Positions 1-6,394 of a stretch of DNA of 35,754 bases are shown piece after piece; position 1 is the stretch's first letter, and every line of letters starts with the position of its first letter. Below the pieces are notes generated by a model. The model was not told the DNA's origin and searched no databases. It saw only the letters and a list, made by a program, of their open reading frames with translations. The translations under genes were made by a program, and so were the position numbers. Source of the stretch: Saprospiraceae bacterium (lineage in GTDB: Bacteria; Bacteroidota; Bacteroidia; Chitinophagales; Saprospiraceae); the NCBI GenBank assembly GCA_026982695.1, contig JALSGS010000002.1:1-35754 (forward strand), written 5' to 3'.

Positions 1-132
1 CTGAGTAAGAAAACCACCCTGCTAATACAAATGATAAAAGGAGCTTTGAAAAATGGCATTCAGGCCCCGTATTTACTGGTAGATTCGTGGTTTTTCAATT
101 CGAAATTAGTAGCATTTGTTAAACAATTGTAA
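1..132 (+). pseudogene. IS4-type transposase, internal fragment
   Basis: The frame is open from base 1 to a TAA at 130-132 and gives 43 residues. It contains YLLVDSWFFNSK, which resembles the block around the second catalytic Asp (YLLVDSWF) of IS4-superfamily DDE transposases. The N-terminal part lies outside the window. The C-terminal part, with the catalytic Glu, is missing because the reading frame ends one base before the left end of the IS3 element (134). The stop codon is therefore made at the junction, and this is half of a gene cut by the IS3 insertion. It may belong to the same family as the IS ends at 5803 and 35560, but no overlapping sequence allows a test. Family call from one motif only. 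Confidence 0.6.
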
Positions 133-133
133 A

Positions 134-165
134 GGCCCCCTAAACAACCAGACTGAGATTACAGA
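134..165 (+). repeat. IS3 left inverted repeat
   Basis: GGCCCCCT followed by CAGAC and TACAGA blocks. These match the reverse complement of 1697-1726 with small gaps. Confidence 0.65.
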
Positions 166-185
166 CAAAAACTGTAAATTTGGGC

Positions 186-501
186 ATGAAGAAACGTAAA
201 TGGACCAAAGAAGAGAAGCTAAAAGTCTTGAAAGAGGCAAAAAGCTGAAGGGGTGCAATTGACCCTGCGCAAGTATGGCATTTACCCGGCCACGTACTAT
301 TCCTGGCGCAAGAAGTACCTGATAGGAGGGGAAGAAGGCTTAGCTGATGGAGCCGAGCGCAAGAAAGACAAGCAATACATCCGTAAACTGGAAGATGAAG
401 TGGGACTTCTGAAGGAATTACTGGCGGAGCGTGAATTGGAACTGGCTTTAAAGGATGCATTGCTAAAAAAGAAGTATCCCTGGGCGAGAAAAAAGCTCTA
501 G
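186..501 (+). pseudogene. IS3 orfA (helix-turn-helix protein), frameshifted by one A
   Basis: OrfA of IS3 elements is a small DNA-binding protein with a helix-turn-helix and a leucine zipper. The natural ATG at 186 (MKKRKWTKEEKLKVLKEA) runs into a TGA at 246-248. The rest of the protein (LTLRKYGIYPATYYSW, typical of the HTH part, then a Leu/Glu/Lys-rich coiled-coil tail) continues in another frame to 501. Removing one A from the run of five at 239-243 restores a continuous frame (EAKAEGVQL). So the copy has a +1 frameshift near codon 19, or the run was miscounted in sequencing. A GTG at 253 could start a shortened protein lacking the first 22 residues. The 3' end carries the slippery site to orfB. 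Confidence 0.75.
465..471 (+). promoter_or_regulatory. A6G slippery heptamer for -1 programmed frameshifting (orfA to orfB)
   Basis: AAAAAAG is read as cta-aaa-aag in the orfA frame, the classic IS3 slippery arrangement. A -1 slip continues as gaa-gta-tcc and runs without a stop through EVSLGEKKALVRHYMAQG into orfB, giving the OrfAB fusion that acts as transposase in this family. Confidence 0.8.
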
Positions 502-512
502 TCCGCCATTAT

Positions 513-1619
513 ATGGCTCAGGGATTGACGCGTGACAAATGTTTGTCTAATTGCGGGCTGAGTAAGAACCAGTTTTATTACCGTTCGCGTGGCAAGAAGC
601 CAGGCCGAAAGAAGAGTAAAACCACCATGCAATTGGTTGAAGGGCAGTTACTTGAGCAACCCAACACCATTGTCAAAAAACAGATTCGGGCAGTTTTTGA
701 CGATCCCAAAGTGGATTATGGTTATCGCCGCATGACGGGCGAGCTGCAATTGAAAGGCTTTTACATTAACCATAAAAAGGTGTACCGATTGATGAAGGAA
801 GAGCGGTTGCTGCAAGCGAAACGGGAAAGGATAGCCAAAACCTATGTTAAATACCGGCTTACAAGTCCTGCAACTGCACTGCGTGTCATGGAAATGGACA
901 TCAAACAGGTATGGCTGGAAGGGGAAGGAAGATATGCCTATGTTTTGACCATCATTGATGTATTTACCAGAGTGGTTTTATACTGGACGGCTGGTTATCA
1001 AATGCGGCAACAGCAGGTTCAAAGGGCCTGGGAAGAAGTCATAAGGGGGTATTTGGAGCCCCTGGATGTGCAGGCCTGGAAACTGGACATAGAAGTGCGT
1101 AGTGACAATGGCCCGCAGTTTTGTGCAAAAAAGTTGCAAGGTTTTTTGAAAGAAAATTACCTTCTGCAAACCTTTACACACCCTTATACCCCGCAGGAGA
1201 ATGGCCATGTAGAGTCCTTTCATGCCATACTGGGCAGGGACCTGCAAGGAAAATACTTTGAGCACCTATTTGCATTGGAAGCAGAACTTGACAAGTTTTA
1301 CCGGTTTTATAATTACCGGCGCATTCATGGCAGTACACTACTTTTGCCTCCGGTTACCTTTTGGCATCAGTGGAACCTGGGACATGTGGAGCGGGAAGTA
1401 CTGGAGCAATCAAAGCGAAAAGTCCGCTTTAGGTTAGTAGCAAAAAGACAGCACATTGAAAAAGTAAGACCTGCGGGTAATGCGAGCCCGAGGGAAGTTT
1501 TGTCGCTGATTTTTGAGGGGTCAACCCCCGATAAAATCAAAATTGCTTGTAAGCCTCGCAATGAGCTTGCTCAAACGAGGTCTGCTTCGCAATCAGACGG
1601 CGCCGTACTGAATGCTTGA
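513..1619 (+). CDS. IS3-family transposase OrfB (rve integrase core)
   Basis: This is the catalytic half of an IS3 transposase; normally OrfAB cuts and circularises the element. An HTH_21-like region (YGYRRMTGEL, about residues 69-78) precedes the DDE core. The likely catalytic residues are the Asp in MEMDIKQ, the Asp in RSDNGPQF and the Glu in ENGHVESFH, so the active site looks intact. The listed ATG at 513 is internal: by -1 frameshift at 465-471 the frame opens at 471. Compared with typical OrfB proteins (about 280-300 residues) this one, at 368, has an extended C-terminal tail after the DDE core. Because orfA is frameshifted, a full OrfAB fusion would not form unless translation starts at GTG 253. 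Confidence 0.88.
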   Translation: MAQGLTRDKCLSNCGLSKNQFYYRSRGKKPGRKKSKTTMQLVEGQLLEQPNTIVKKQIRAVFDDPKVDYGYRRMTGELQLKGFYINHKKVYRLMKEERLLQAKRERIAKTYVKYRLTSPATALRVMEMDIKQVWLEGEGRYAYVLTIIDVFTRVVLYWTAGYQMRQQQVQRAWEEVIRGYLEPLDVQAWKLDIEVRSDNGPQFCAKKLQGFLKENYLLQTFTHPYTPQENGHVESFHAILGRDLQGKYFEHLFALEAELDKFYRFYNYRRIHGSTLLLPPVTFWHQWNLGHVEREVLEQSKRKVRFRLVAKRQHIEKVRPAGNASPREVLSLIFEGSTPDKIKIACKPRNELAQTRSASQSDGAVLNA

Positions 1620-1696
1620 CCTGCGGTATAAAGGTCACCGTCGGTCGTTTTGTCGCATCACAAAAGTATGGCAATTTGAAACCTTTTTTTTAACTC
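1620..1696. other. Non-coding tail of the IS3 element
   Basis: Between the orfB stop and the right inverted repeat I see no gene. The stretch has a run of nine T around 1684-1691 and no convincing hairpin. Confidence 0.5.
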
Positions 1697-1726
1697 TCTG
1701 TATTTTTGTCTGATTTATAGGGGGCC
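1697..1726 (-). repeat. IS3 right inverted repeat
   Basis: The reverse complement begins GGCCCCCTATAAAT and then carries CAGAC and TACAGA, matching the left end at 134-165. Confidence 0.65.
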
Positions 1727-1850
1727 AGACCACCGATTCGGGAATATTCTTTAACGAATTTGAATGAAAGGGCAGTACCATCCAAGAAACAGCATTCCAC
1801 ACAAACAGGATTAAAGTTCCAATTGTTAATGTTGTAATTTTCTTTTTCAT
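1727..1850 (-). pseudogene. Truncated small membrane protein (N-terminal 41 residues)
   Basis: On the minus strand an ATG at 1850 starts MKKKITTLTIGTLILF, followed by VWNAVSWMVLPFHSNSLKNI and PESVV. It has a basic N-terminus, one hydrophobic segment and then a soluble part. The WMVLPFHSNSLKNIPE pattern resembles conserved one-pass hypothetical proteins I recall from Flavobacteriia and relatives, but I cannot name a family. The reading continues into the IS3 right end at 1726 and from there reads IS sequence, so the authentic gene is cut exactly at the IS boundary. No remaining 3' half is visible in the window. Confidence 0.5.
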
Positions 1851-1917
1851 TACGATTGTTTTTAATGCACGCCAACAACCGTATATCCCCAATTGCAGAT
1901 ATCGCTTACATCTACAA

Positions 1918-2460
1918 CTACGGACTATCAGTCAAAAAGTTATTAAAATCTGCCATATTGTCCAAAGGGCTTGTAATTTTTTTATTATCAACAGCTAAAA
2001 GTTTGGTGTAAAGCTCCGTTGTTTTAGGAGAACTATGCCCCAGCATAAGCTGTACGTGCCGCATATTGACGTTGTTTTGTATGCAGTGTGTAGCAAATGA
2101 ATGCCTAAGGGTATGTACCGTAGCCCAGGGATTGGCATTAGCAGCTTTCACAGCACGCCTGAATATTGCGCGGATACTCGACACGCTATACTGCCCGCCG
2201 GTTTGACCCTCAAACAACCAGTAAGATGGTTGGTAAGCCCTATAGTATGCACGCAATAATGGCAAGAGTGCCTTTGACAAAACCGTCTTCCTATCTTTTT
2301 TGCCCTTTGCACCCTTTACAAATATACAACCCTCTGCCGAACGAATATCCGCTATACGCAGGCGCACCAACCAACTCTGATATCCGCAAGCCCCCACTGT
2401 ATATTGTCCACAGTATTGCTTTGTGCTTTAGATTATCCGGAGAATCGAAAATCAAGAAAC
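1918..2460 (-). pseudogene. Tyrosine recombinase / phage integrase, C-terminal part, frameshifted
   Basis: The C-terminal catalytic domain of a XerC/D-like tyrosine recombinase. Visible active-site elements are the first Arg (YSGGLRISEL), the Lys region (GKKDRKT), H-x-x-R (HTLRHSFATH), the second His (MLGHSSPKTT) and the Tyr nucleophile (ELYTK). It ends KKITSPLDNMADFNNF, a common tail in this group. The frame breaks after GLRISEL: the 4-base word CCAA is duplicated (2367-2370 and 2371-2374). Removing one copy joins GLRISEL to VRLRIADIRSAEG. Upstream of about 2460 only weak, frame-scrambled similarity remains, and the N-terminal SAM-like DNA-binding domain is absent. So it is a dead gene, not an active integrase. 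The 3' end of the next gene lies beside it, tail to head on the same strand. Confidence 0.85.
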
Positions 2461-2610
2461 AGTATCGGCTCTTGAAGCTTTTCTCCTCTAAAAGGAATAA
2501 GGCCGGGGTTGAGAAGTATGTGCAAGCTTTGTTTGGCAAGAGGTTTTGAAACGGGACAATTGTAACGCATATCAAATGCACGGCCGTACAGACACACAAT
2601 TTGTGCGTCT

Positions 2611-4902
2611 CTACCGCAACAACACCACTTGTCCGGATATCTCCTCCTCCTGCAGGGCCAGGGTGTTCCAATAACGGAACCGGTACACATATACTCCGCT
2701 GGCGGCATAGCCGCCGTTCCAGGCAAAGGGTGGGCTTTGAGACGAAAACAGCAGTCCGCCCCAGCGGTCGTAAACTTGCAGCTCTATTCCCTCATAGTCC
2801 TTGCCTTGCGGCAAAAACAAATCGTTCAGGCCGTCGCCATTGGGGGAGAAGGCCGTAGGGAAGTAGATGCGCGAGCGGCAGTCGTTGACTTCCAGCGCAA
2901 AGCTGTCCTTTATCGAGCAGCCGAAGAGCTCGGCTTGCACCTCATAGCTACCCGCCTGCCACAGCTCAAAAGATGAGGCTGAACTGTTGGATATGGCCGG
3001 TACAGAGAAATCCCCGGTATAGGGGCTTTGCGGCAGCAGCTCATAGGGCAAGTGCTGTTCACAGACGGCGGTGTCGGCAGGCAGACTCAGCGCAGGGCCT
3101 TGGCTCAGCAAATCCTCCAGGAAAGTCAGCTCTACCGTATCTCGCAGCATGCAGTAGCCGTCGGAGGCTTCCAGCCAGTACGTGCCCGAAGCCGTGATTG
3201 CCAGCTCGGCCGCGATACTGCCGTCGCTCCAGAGGTAGCTCCTCAGTGGGCGGGAGGCATTGGCCGAAAGGCTGTAGGGGGGCTGCTCGCAGAGGACGCG
3301 GTCTTCCCCCAGGGCCGGAGCCAGGTCGTCGGGCAGCACCACCACATCCCGCAGGTAGTAGTCCGAGCAGCCCAGCAACCAAATGCCCTGCTCCACTTGG
3401 TAGTGACCGGGTTGGTCGAAGCACCAGGTAAAAGTAGTGTCGATGATGGTGGTATCCAGCCCGCCCGGGCCCGTGATGTACCACTCCACCTGATGCGCCA
3501 GGCGGTTGTAAGTGCTGTCGGGAGTCAGGCAGTCGCCCGCGCAGATGGTATCGGGTAAAACAAAGTAGGGATGCGGGGGTGTGGGCGAGCCGCAGTAGGG
3601 AGTGAGGGTGATGGGGAGATCTTTAGGGCGAACTTCAAAACTATCTAAAATGGGGCCTTCTTCAGTTATCCATGACACAGGACTTACGATAACATCCTCT
3701 TTAGCTTCAAGCTCAACACAAGCATCGTATTGCGGACAGTTCTCTATTTCTCCCTCTACATTCGTTTTAGCCAACATAATAGCAGGCTCCCAATCACCGT
3801 TTTCGTAGTATTTTTTCCCACTTAGAAAAGCTACCGAACCATCTGATAAAATGGTCATGCGAGGACGATAAAAAGAAAATCCCTTATACCACAACAAGTC
3901 TCCATCTGATGAAATTTTTCCATAAATGACAGGTAAATCTCCAGTAGTTGCATAAGTAAATAATACTCCCCCATCATCAGCAGGAGCAATTTTCAAATCA
4001 TAAAATGGAAAATGATCTACTTTGAAAACCTTTTTCCAAATAAACTCATACTGTTGATTAAATTTCACAATGAAAGTTTCCTGACTGCCCGAAAGAGAGT
4101 CTATTCCGATTCCGGAAATAAATACATTCCCCTCAGTATCTACAATTTGGGTAAGCTTAGTAGGAGAGATACTAAGCTCTTCTACAAATTTCAAATCAAC
4201 TGAAGTCAACAACTCGCCATCCATAGAAATAACCAAAGCATTTACAGCATACCAGTCATCTGACCTGTTTACCAAAACAGACACACTTCCATCGGGAAAC
4301 ACACTAAGACCCAAAATTTTATCAATAAGAGAAACAGAAGAATCAGGGTGGAACAATTTAAAACCATTGCTCCATACTTGCGATTGCTCCAAAACATTAA
4401 AAGAAGCTAAACCCGATTGGCCATCAATATAATAGCTGGTGATTAACTGTTCACCAGACACGAAAACAGACTGTGACACAATAGGTCCCAAAGGGTGATT
4501 AATCGATTTCCTACCCCAGTAAACATCATTTACCAAATCGGCACAAACAAATCCCGATATAGTACTATAACCTCTGATAGCACGAAAAGACAACAAATAA
4601 TTACCGGATAAATACTTATAAGAAAATGGCAGCACATGGGTCCACTGTTGATTTCCAAAGTGAATGTGTTTTTTTTCTACGAGGTTTCCAACTTCATCCA
4701 GCAGTACAAATCCCCATCCCAGGGTATCTTCTACCAAAGAGATAAACTGCAAACCAACTTCATCATAACCAGAAGACTCTATGTTAAAAAAAGTAGGAAT
4801 GTTACTAAATGGACCGACAACCTCATACAAATAAGAATCTTGTGCCTGAATTTTTAAACTTAACCAAAACGCAAGAAAAAGAAGACAAATTGCTTTTTTC
4901 AT
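2611..4902 (-). CDS. T9SS type-B cargo protein with gliding-motility-associated C-terminal domain
   Basis: A secreted or surface protein of 763 residues. I chose the ATG at 4902 because it starts a clear signal peptide (MKKAICLLFLAFWLSLKIQA, then QDSYL); the in-frame ATG 11 codons upstream adds nothing. Residues about 25-420 look like a beta-propeller-type fold (repeated ISSDGDLLWYK-like strands, GGVLFTY, DGSVAFL). Then a PKD/Ig-like part (PHPYFVLPDTICAGDC) follows, and the last 90 residues are the CHU_C/type-B sorting domain (IYFPTAFSPNGDGLNDLF, YDRWGGLLF, ending in GQVVLLR). This domain directs export through the type IX system and cell-surface attachment. Base composition changes sharply near 3620, from AT-rich (N-terminal part) to GC-rich (C-terminal part), suggesting a chimeric origin. 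The ligand is unknown. Confidence 0.85.
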   Translation of the reverse strand: MKKAICLLFLAFWLSLKIQAQDSYLYEVVGPFSNIPTFFNIESSGYDEVGLQFISLVEDTLGWGFVLLDEVGNLVEKKHIHFGNQQWTHVLPFSYKYLSGNYLLSFRAIRGYSTISGFVCADLVNDVYWGRKSINHPLGPIVSQSVFVSGEQLITSYYIDGQSGLASFNVLEQSQVWSNGFKLFHPDSSVSLIDKILGLSVFPDGSVSVLVNRSDDWYAVNALVISMDGELLTSVDLKFVEELSISPTKLTQIVDTEGNVFISGIGIDSLSGSQETFIVKFNQQYEFIWKKVFKVDHFPFYDLKIAPADDGGVLFTYATTGDLPVIYGKISSDGDLLWYKGFSFYRPRMTILSDGSVAFLSGKKYYENGDWEPAIMLAKTNVEGEIENCPQYDACVELEAKEDVIVSPVSWITEEGPILDSFEVRPKDLPITLTPYCGSPTPPHPYFVLPDTICAGDCLTPDSTYNRLAHQVEWYITGPGGLDTTIIDTTFTWCFDQPGHYQVEQGIWLLGCSDYYLRDVVVLPDDLAPALGEDRVLCEQPPYSLSANASRPLRSYLWSDGSIAAELAITASGTYWLEASDGYCMLRDTVELTFLEDLLSQGPALSLPADTAVCEQHLPYELLPQSPYTGDFSVPAISNSSASSFELWQAGSYEVQAELFGCSIKDSFALEVNDCRSRIYFPTAFSPNGDGLNDLFLPQGKDYEGIELQVYDRWGGLLFSSQSPPFAWNGGYAASGVYVYRFRYWNTLALQEEEISGQVVLLR

Positions 4903-4978
4903 TTCTGAACTGAATTTAGCTCCAATGAAAAACAATCAACTAGCGATCCTCAAAATCTGGTGGATGGGTAAAGAACAG

Positions 4979-5010
4979 TTGGTTTGCGCAGTTAAAACTG
5001 TGCAAACCAA
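4979..5010 (-). terminator. Strong intergenic hairpin, probable terminator of the lipoprotein gene
   Basis: A 14-base stem (TTGGTTTGCGCAGT against ACTGTGCAAACCAA, one G-T pair) with a 4-base loop TAAA. It lies 53 bp past the stop of the lipoprotein gene (5063) and before the start of the next leftward gene (4902). No good T-run follows, so a processing or attenuation role is possible. The word TGTGCAAACCAAG recurs in the hairpin at 19546. Confidence 0.55.
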
Positions 5011-5062
5011 GCTTTCTTGCAAGGCAATCTTCAGCTAAGTGATGTAAATCTTCAACATCAAG

Positions 5063-5689
5063 TTAGAAATCTCCCCCCGAGCCTTGGCGCCCACAATGAT
5101 AACTCTCATCGTATGTCAATGCCTCACAACTCATGAGCCGCCAGATGTAAACATAATTGGGGAAAACAGGTTCTGGAATCCCATCTGAAAAAACGAAGGG
5201 ATAAGAAACAGATGTTTGCAAAGTGCCTTGCGCATCGTAGCATTTCACTACTGTGAAGACAGTTGCGTTGGTCGGCAATGGAGCAGATCCAGAAATCATA
5301 GCATAAAGAAACTGATGGCAACCGGCATCGGGTGGGGTGAGGGGAAAATAAGGCGAGGGGTACGGTTGATAGCCACCTGAGCTCCCCTGTTCGAACCATC
5401 CGGAAACATCACCACCTAACGCAAAGCCTGGATTTGCATAAGGATCTGTAGCATCTTCCAAAGTCCAAAACCAATCTCCCATATTTGCCGTTCCCGTAAC
5501 GCTCATATAGCATTGGCAGCCTGCATTTGGATCTACATCCTTCTCCAAACTCCCCTCTCCCTTCTTCTTAGCAGCCACTGCCTCGGTCGAGGTTTCCGGA
5601 GCGACTTCCTCCTTCGCACAAGAGGAAAAATACGCACTGACAAAGAACAGGGAAACAATCAGCAGGAAGAGGCTTTTACCCCCCCGCAT
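5063..5689 (-). CDS. Putative outer-membrane lipoprotein, unknown function
   Basis: A 208-residue exported protein. The N-terminus has a hydrophobic core (SLFLLIVSLFFVSAYF) and a lipobox SSC followed by AKEEVAPET, so it is probably lipidated at Cys24 or so. The mature part starts with a low-complexity acidic/lysine linker, then a Gly/Pro/aromatic-rich domain with several cysteines (CQCYMSV, GCHQF, VKCYDAQG, SCEALTY, HCGRQG) that I do not recognise. The annotated ATG (5689) sits directly before a run of seven G on the coding strand (5679-5685). A better-looking start, ATG at 5721 (MKRFNRFSTVKCGG), is out of frame now but would be in frame with eight (or five) G. The run may therefore switch the N-terminus, or the assembly may have lost one base. 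Confidence 0.7.
   Translation of the reverse strand: MRGGKSLFLLIVSLFFVSAYFSSCAKEEVAPETSTEAVAAKKKGEGSLEKDVDPNAGCQCYMSVTGTANMGDWFWTLEDATDPYANPGFALGGDVSGWFEQGSSGGYQPYPSPYFPLTPPDAGCHQFLYAMISGSAPLPTNATVFTVVKCYDAQGTLQTSVSYPFVFSDGIPEPVFPNYVYIWRLMSCEALTYDESYHCGRQGSGGDF
5679..5685 (-). repeat. C7/G7 homopolymer in codons 2-4 of the lipoprotein gene
   Basis: Seven C on the plus strand directly after the annotated start codon. One extra base would couple the upstream ATG at 5721 to the lipoprotein frame, so slippage here would choose between two starts. Confidence 0.6.
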
Positions 5690-5802
5690 TTAACAGTAGA
5701 AAAACGATTAAAACGTTTCATGACAAAAAATTTTGGTTAAAAAATATGCCAAAACGGCTGCTCGGAAAGCCGTGGTTTAGCCGCAATATGTTTTTTCAGT
5801 TA

Positions 5803-6050
5803 ACTCAAGTTTCGGGGGTTAAAAAAGGGGTAAAAGTGGGAGTTGTTCGTACTGCAAACACATGAAAATCAGTATATTTCAGCTAAATAAGAGCCAAAAC
5901 AACTCCCGATACAATATACGAATAATCTACAAATCACCTCTGGTTACTTTGCTTCTTTTGATAAACTGAACACCTTTTTGAGAAGTTTTTTGAGTTTATG
6001 CCGGCTCAGAGGTGTGGTTGGCCAAATATCCGAGATTTTCGATTTATACT
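5803..6050 (-). mobile_element. IS remnant, copy A (terminus plus transposase C-terminus)
   Basis: From ACTCAAGTTTCGGGGGTT at 5803 to about 5997 this matches 35560-35754 with roughly 13 mismatches and one 2-base gap by eye; the last 115 bases differ at only two. It therefore is the end of a mobile repeat. On the minus strand a frame ends at 5944 with HKLKKLLKKVFSLSKEAK, encoded in both copies and read here as a transposase C-terminus, leaving about 140 bp of non-coding end. Beyond 6050 this copy meets a 90-bp palindrome, and no full transposase follows, so copy A is a truncated remnant. The family is not certain; IS4-like is a guess. Confidence 0.7.
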
Positions 6051-6051
6051 C

Positions 6052-6141
6052 ATGGCGAAGTGGTTTGGGAGGCCTCAGCCTCCCCAATTCCCTACCTTTC
6101 GCTCGTTTGCGAGTTGTAAATGTCCCAAACCATTTCGCGAT
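6052..6141. repeat. 90-bp palindromic element with internal hairpins
   Basis: The outer arms ATGGCGAAGTGGTTTGGGA (6052-6070) and TCCCAAACCATTTCGCGAT (6123-6141) are inverted repeats matching at 17 of 19 positions. Between them sit two further hairpins, GGAGGC-CTCA-GCCTCC (6068-6083) and CTCG-TTTG-CGAG (6102-6113), so the folded form would resemble a cloverleaf. The length is exactly 90 bp, a multiple of three, and the minus-strand frame reads through it without a stop from 6189 to the IS transposase end at 5944. Only one copy is in the window. Confidence 0.65.
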
Positions 6142-6394
6142 GGGTACATATTCGGAGTAGCTGACGGCAAAGCTTCCGAGAATAATCATTCCCCCTGAAA
6201 AGTTGAAGTTTCGCTCTGAATGGCTTCAGTTGTTGCCTTCTTTTCATGTTTTGTATTTAGGTTGTCAACGGCTACAAAAAAGAGCCAATTAATTTGTACA
6301 AAAACGCATTTTTCCCTAATTTGGCAATAGACAGCCATTGGTCAAGCAATGTGCTTTATTAGAGTAGCTTTTTAAATTCCAAATACCGTATTTT
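6142..6394. other. Intergenic stretch, no gene seen
   Basis: No gene or clear promoter is visible. On the minus strand the segment 6142-6215 encodes a protein-like string (ERNFNFSGGMIILGSFAVSY) in frame with the IS remnant, which could be more of the decayed gene. The last 100 bp before the ATG at 6395 are AT-rich, as expected for a promoter. Confidence 0.4.

Larger units (their letters stand above)
134..1726 (+). mobile_element. IS3-family insertion sequence, complete ends
   Basis: The element carries orfA and orfB with a slippery site between them and is bounded by imperfect inverted repeats. The left end begins GGCCCCCT at 134-141. The right end is its reverse complement, AGGGGGCC, at 1719-1726. 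Inside these, the blocks CAGAC and TACAGA recur in the same order on both sides (left repeat about 134-165, right about 1697-1726). About 1.59 kb is slightly long for IS3. No matching target duplication is visible: GTAAA lies outside the left end and AGACC outside the right. The two flanks are different truncated genes. Exact ends could shift by a few bases because the usual TG...CA tips are not seen. Confidence 0.75.

Noticed and set aside
1505-1540. TTTGAGGGGTCAACCCCCGA inside orfB as a possible IS end
   Set aside because: It partly resembles the left end, but AGGGGGCC at 1719-1726 pairs much better with GGCCCCCT at 134 and lies outside the coding region; the AACCCCCG word shared with the IS copy ends is only eight bases.
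2601-2700. Possible attachment site beside the tyrosine recombinase
   Set aside because: The recombinase is broken, no tRNA gene or direct repeat pair was found nearby.
3028-3558. 176-codon plus-strand frame opposite the T9SS gene
   Set aside because: Arg/Gly/Gln-rich shadow of a GC-rich coding strand.
5978-6198. Two plus-strand frames of 60-66 codons across the palindrome
   Set aside because: They overlap an inverted repeat and an IS remnant, and have no motif.
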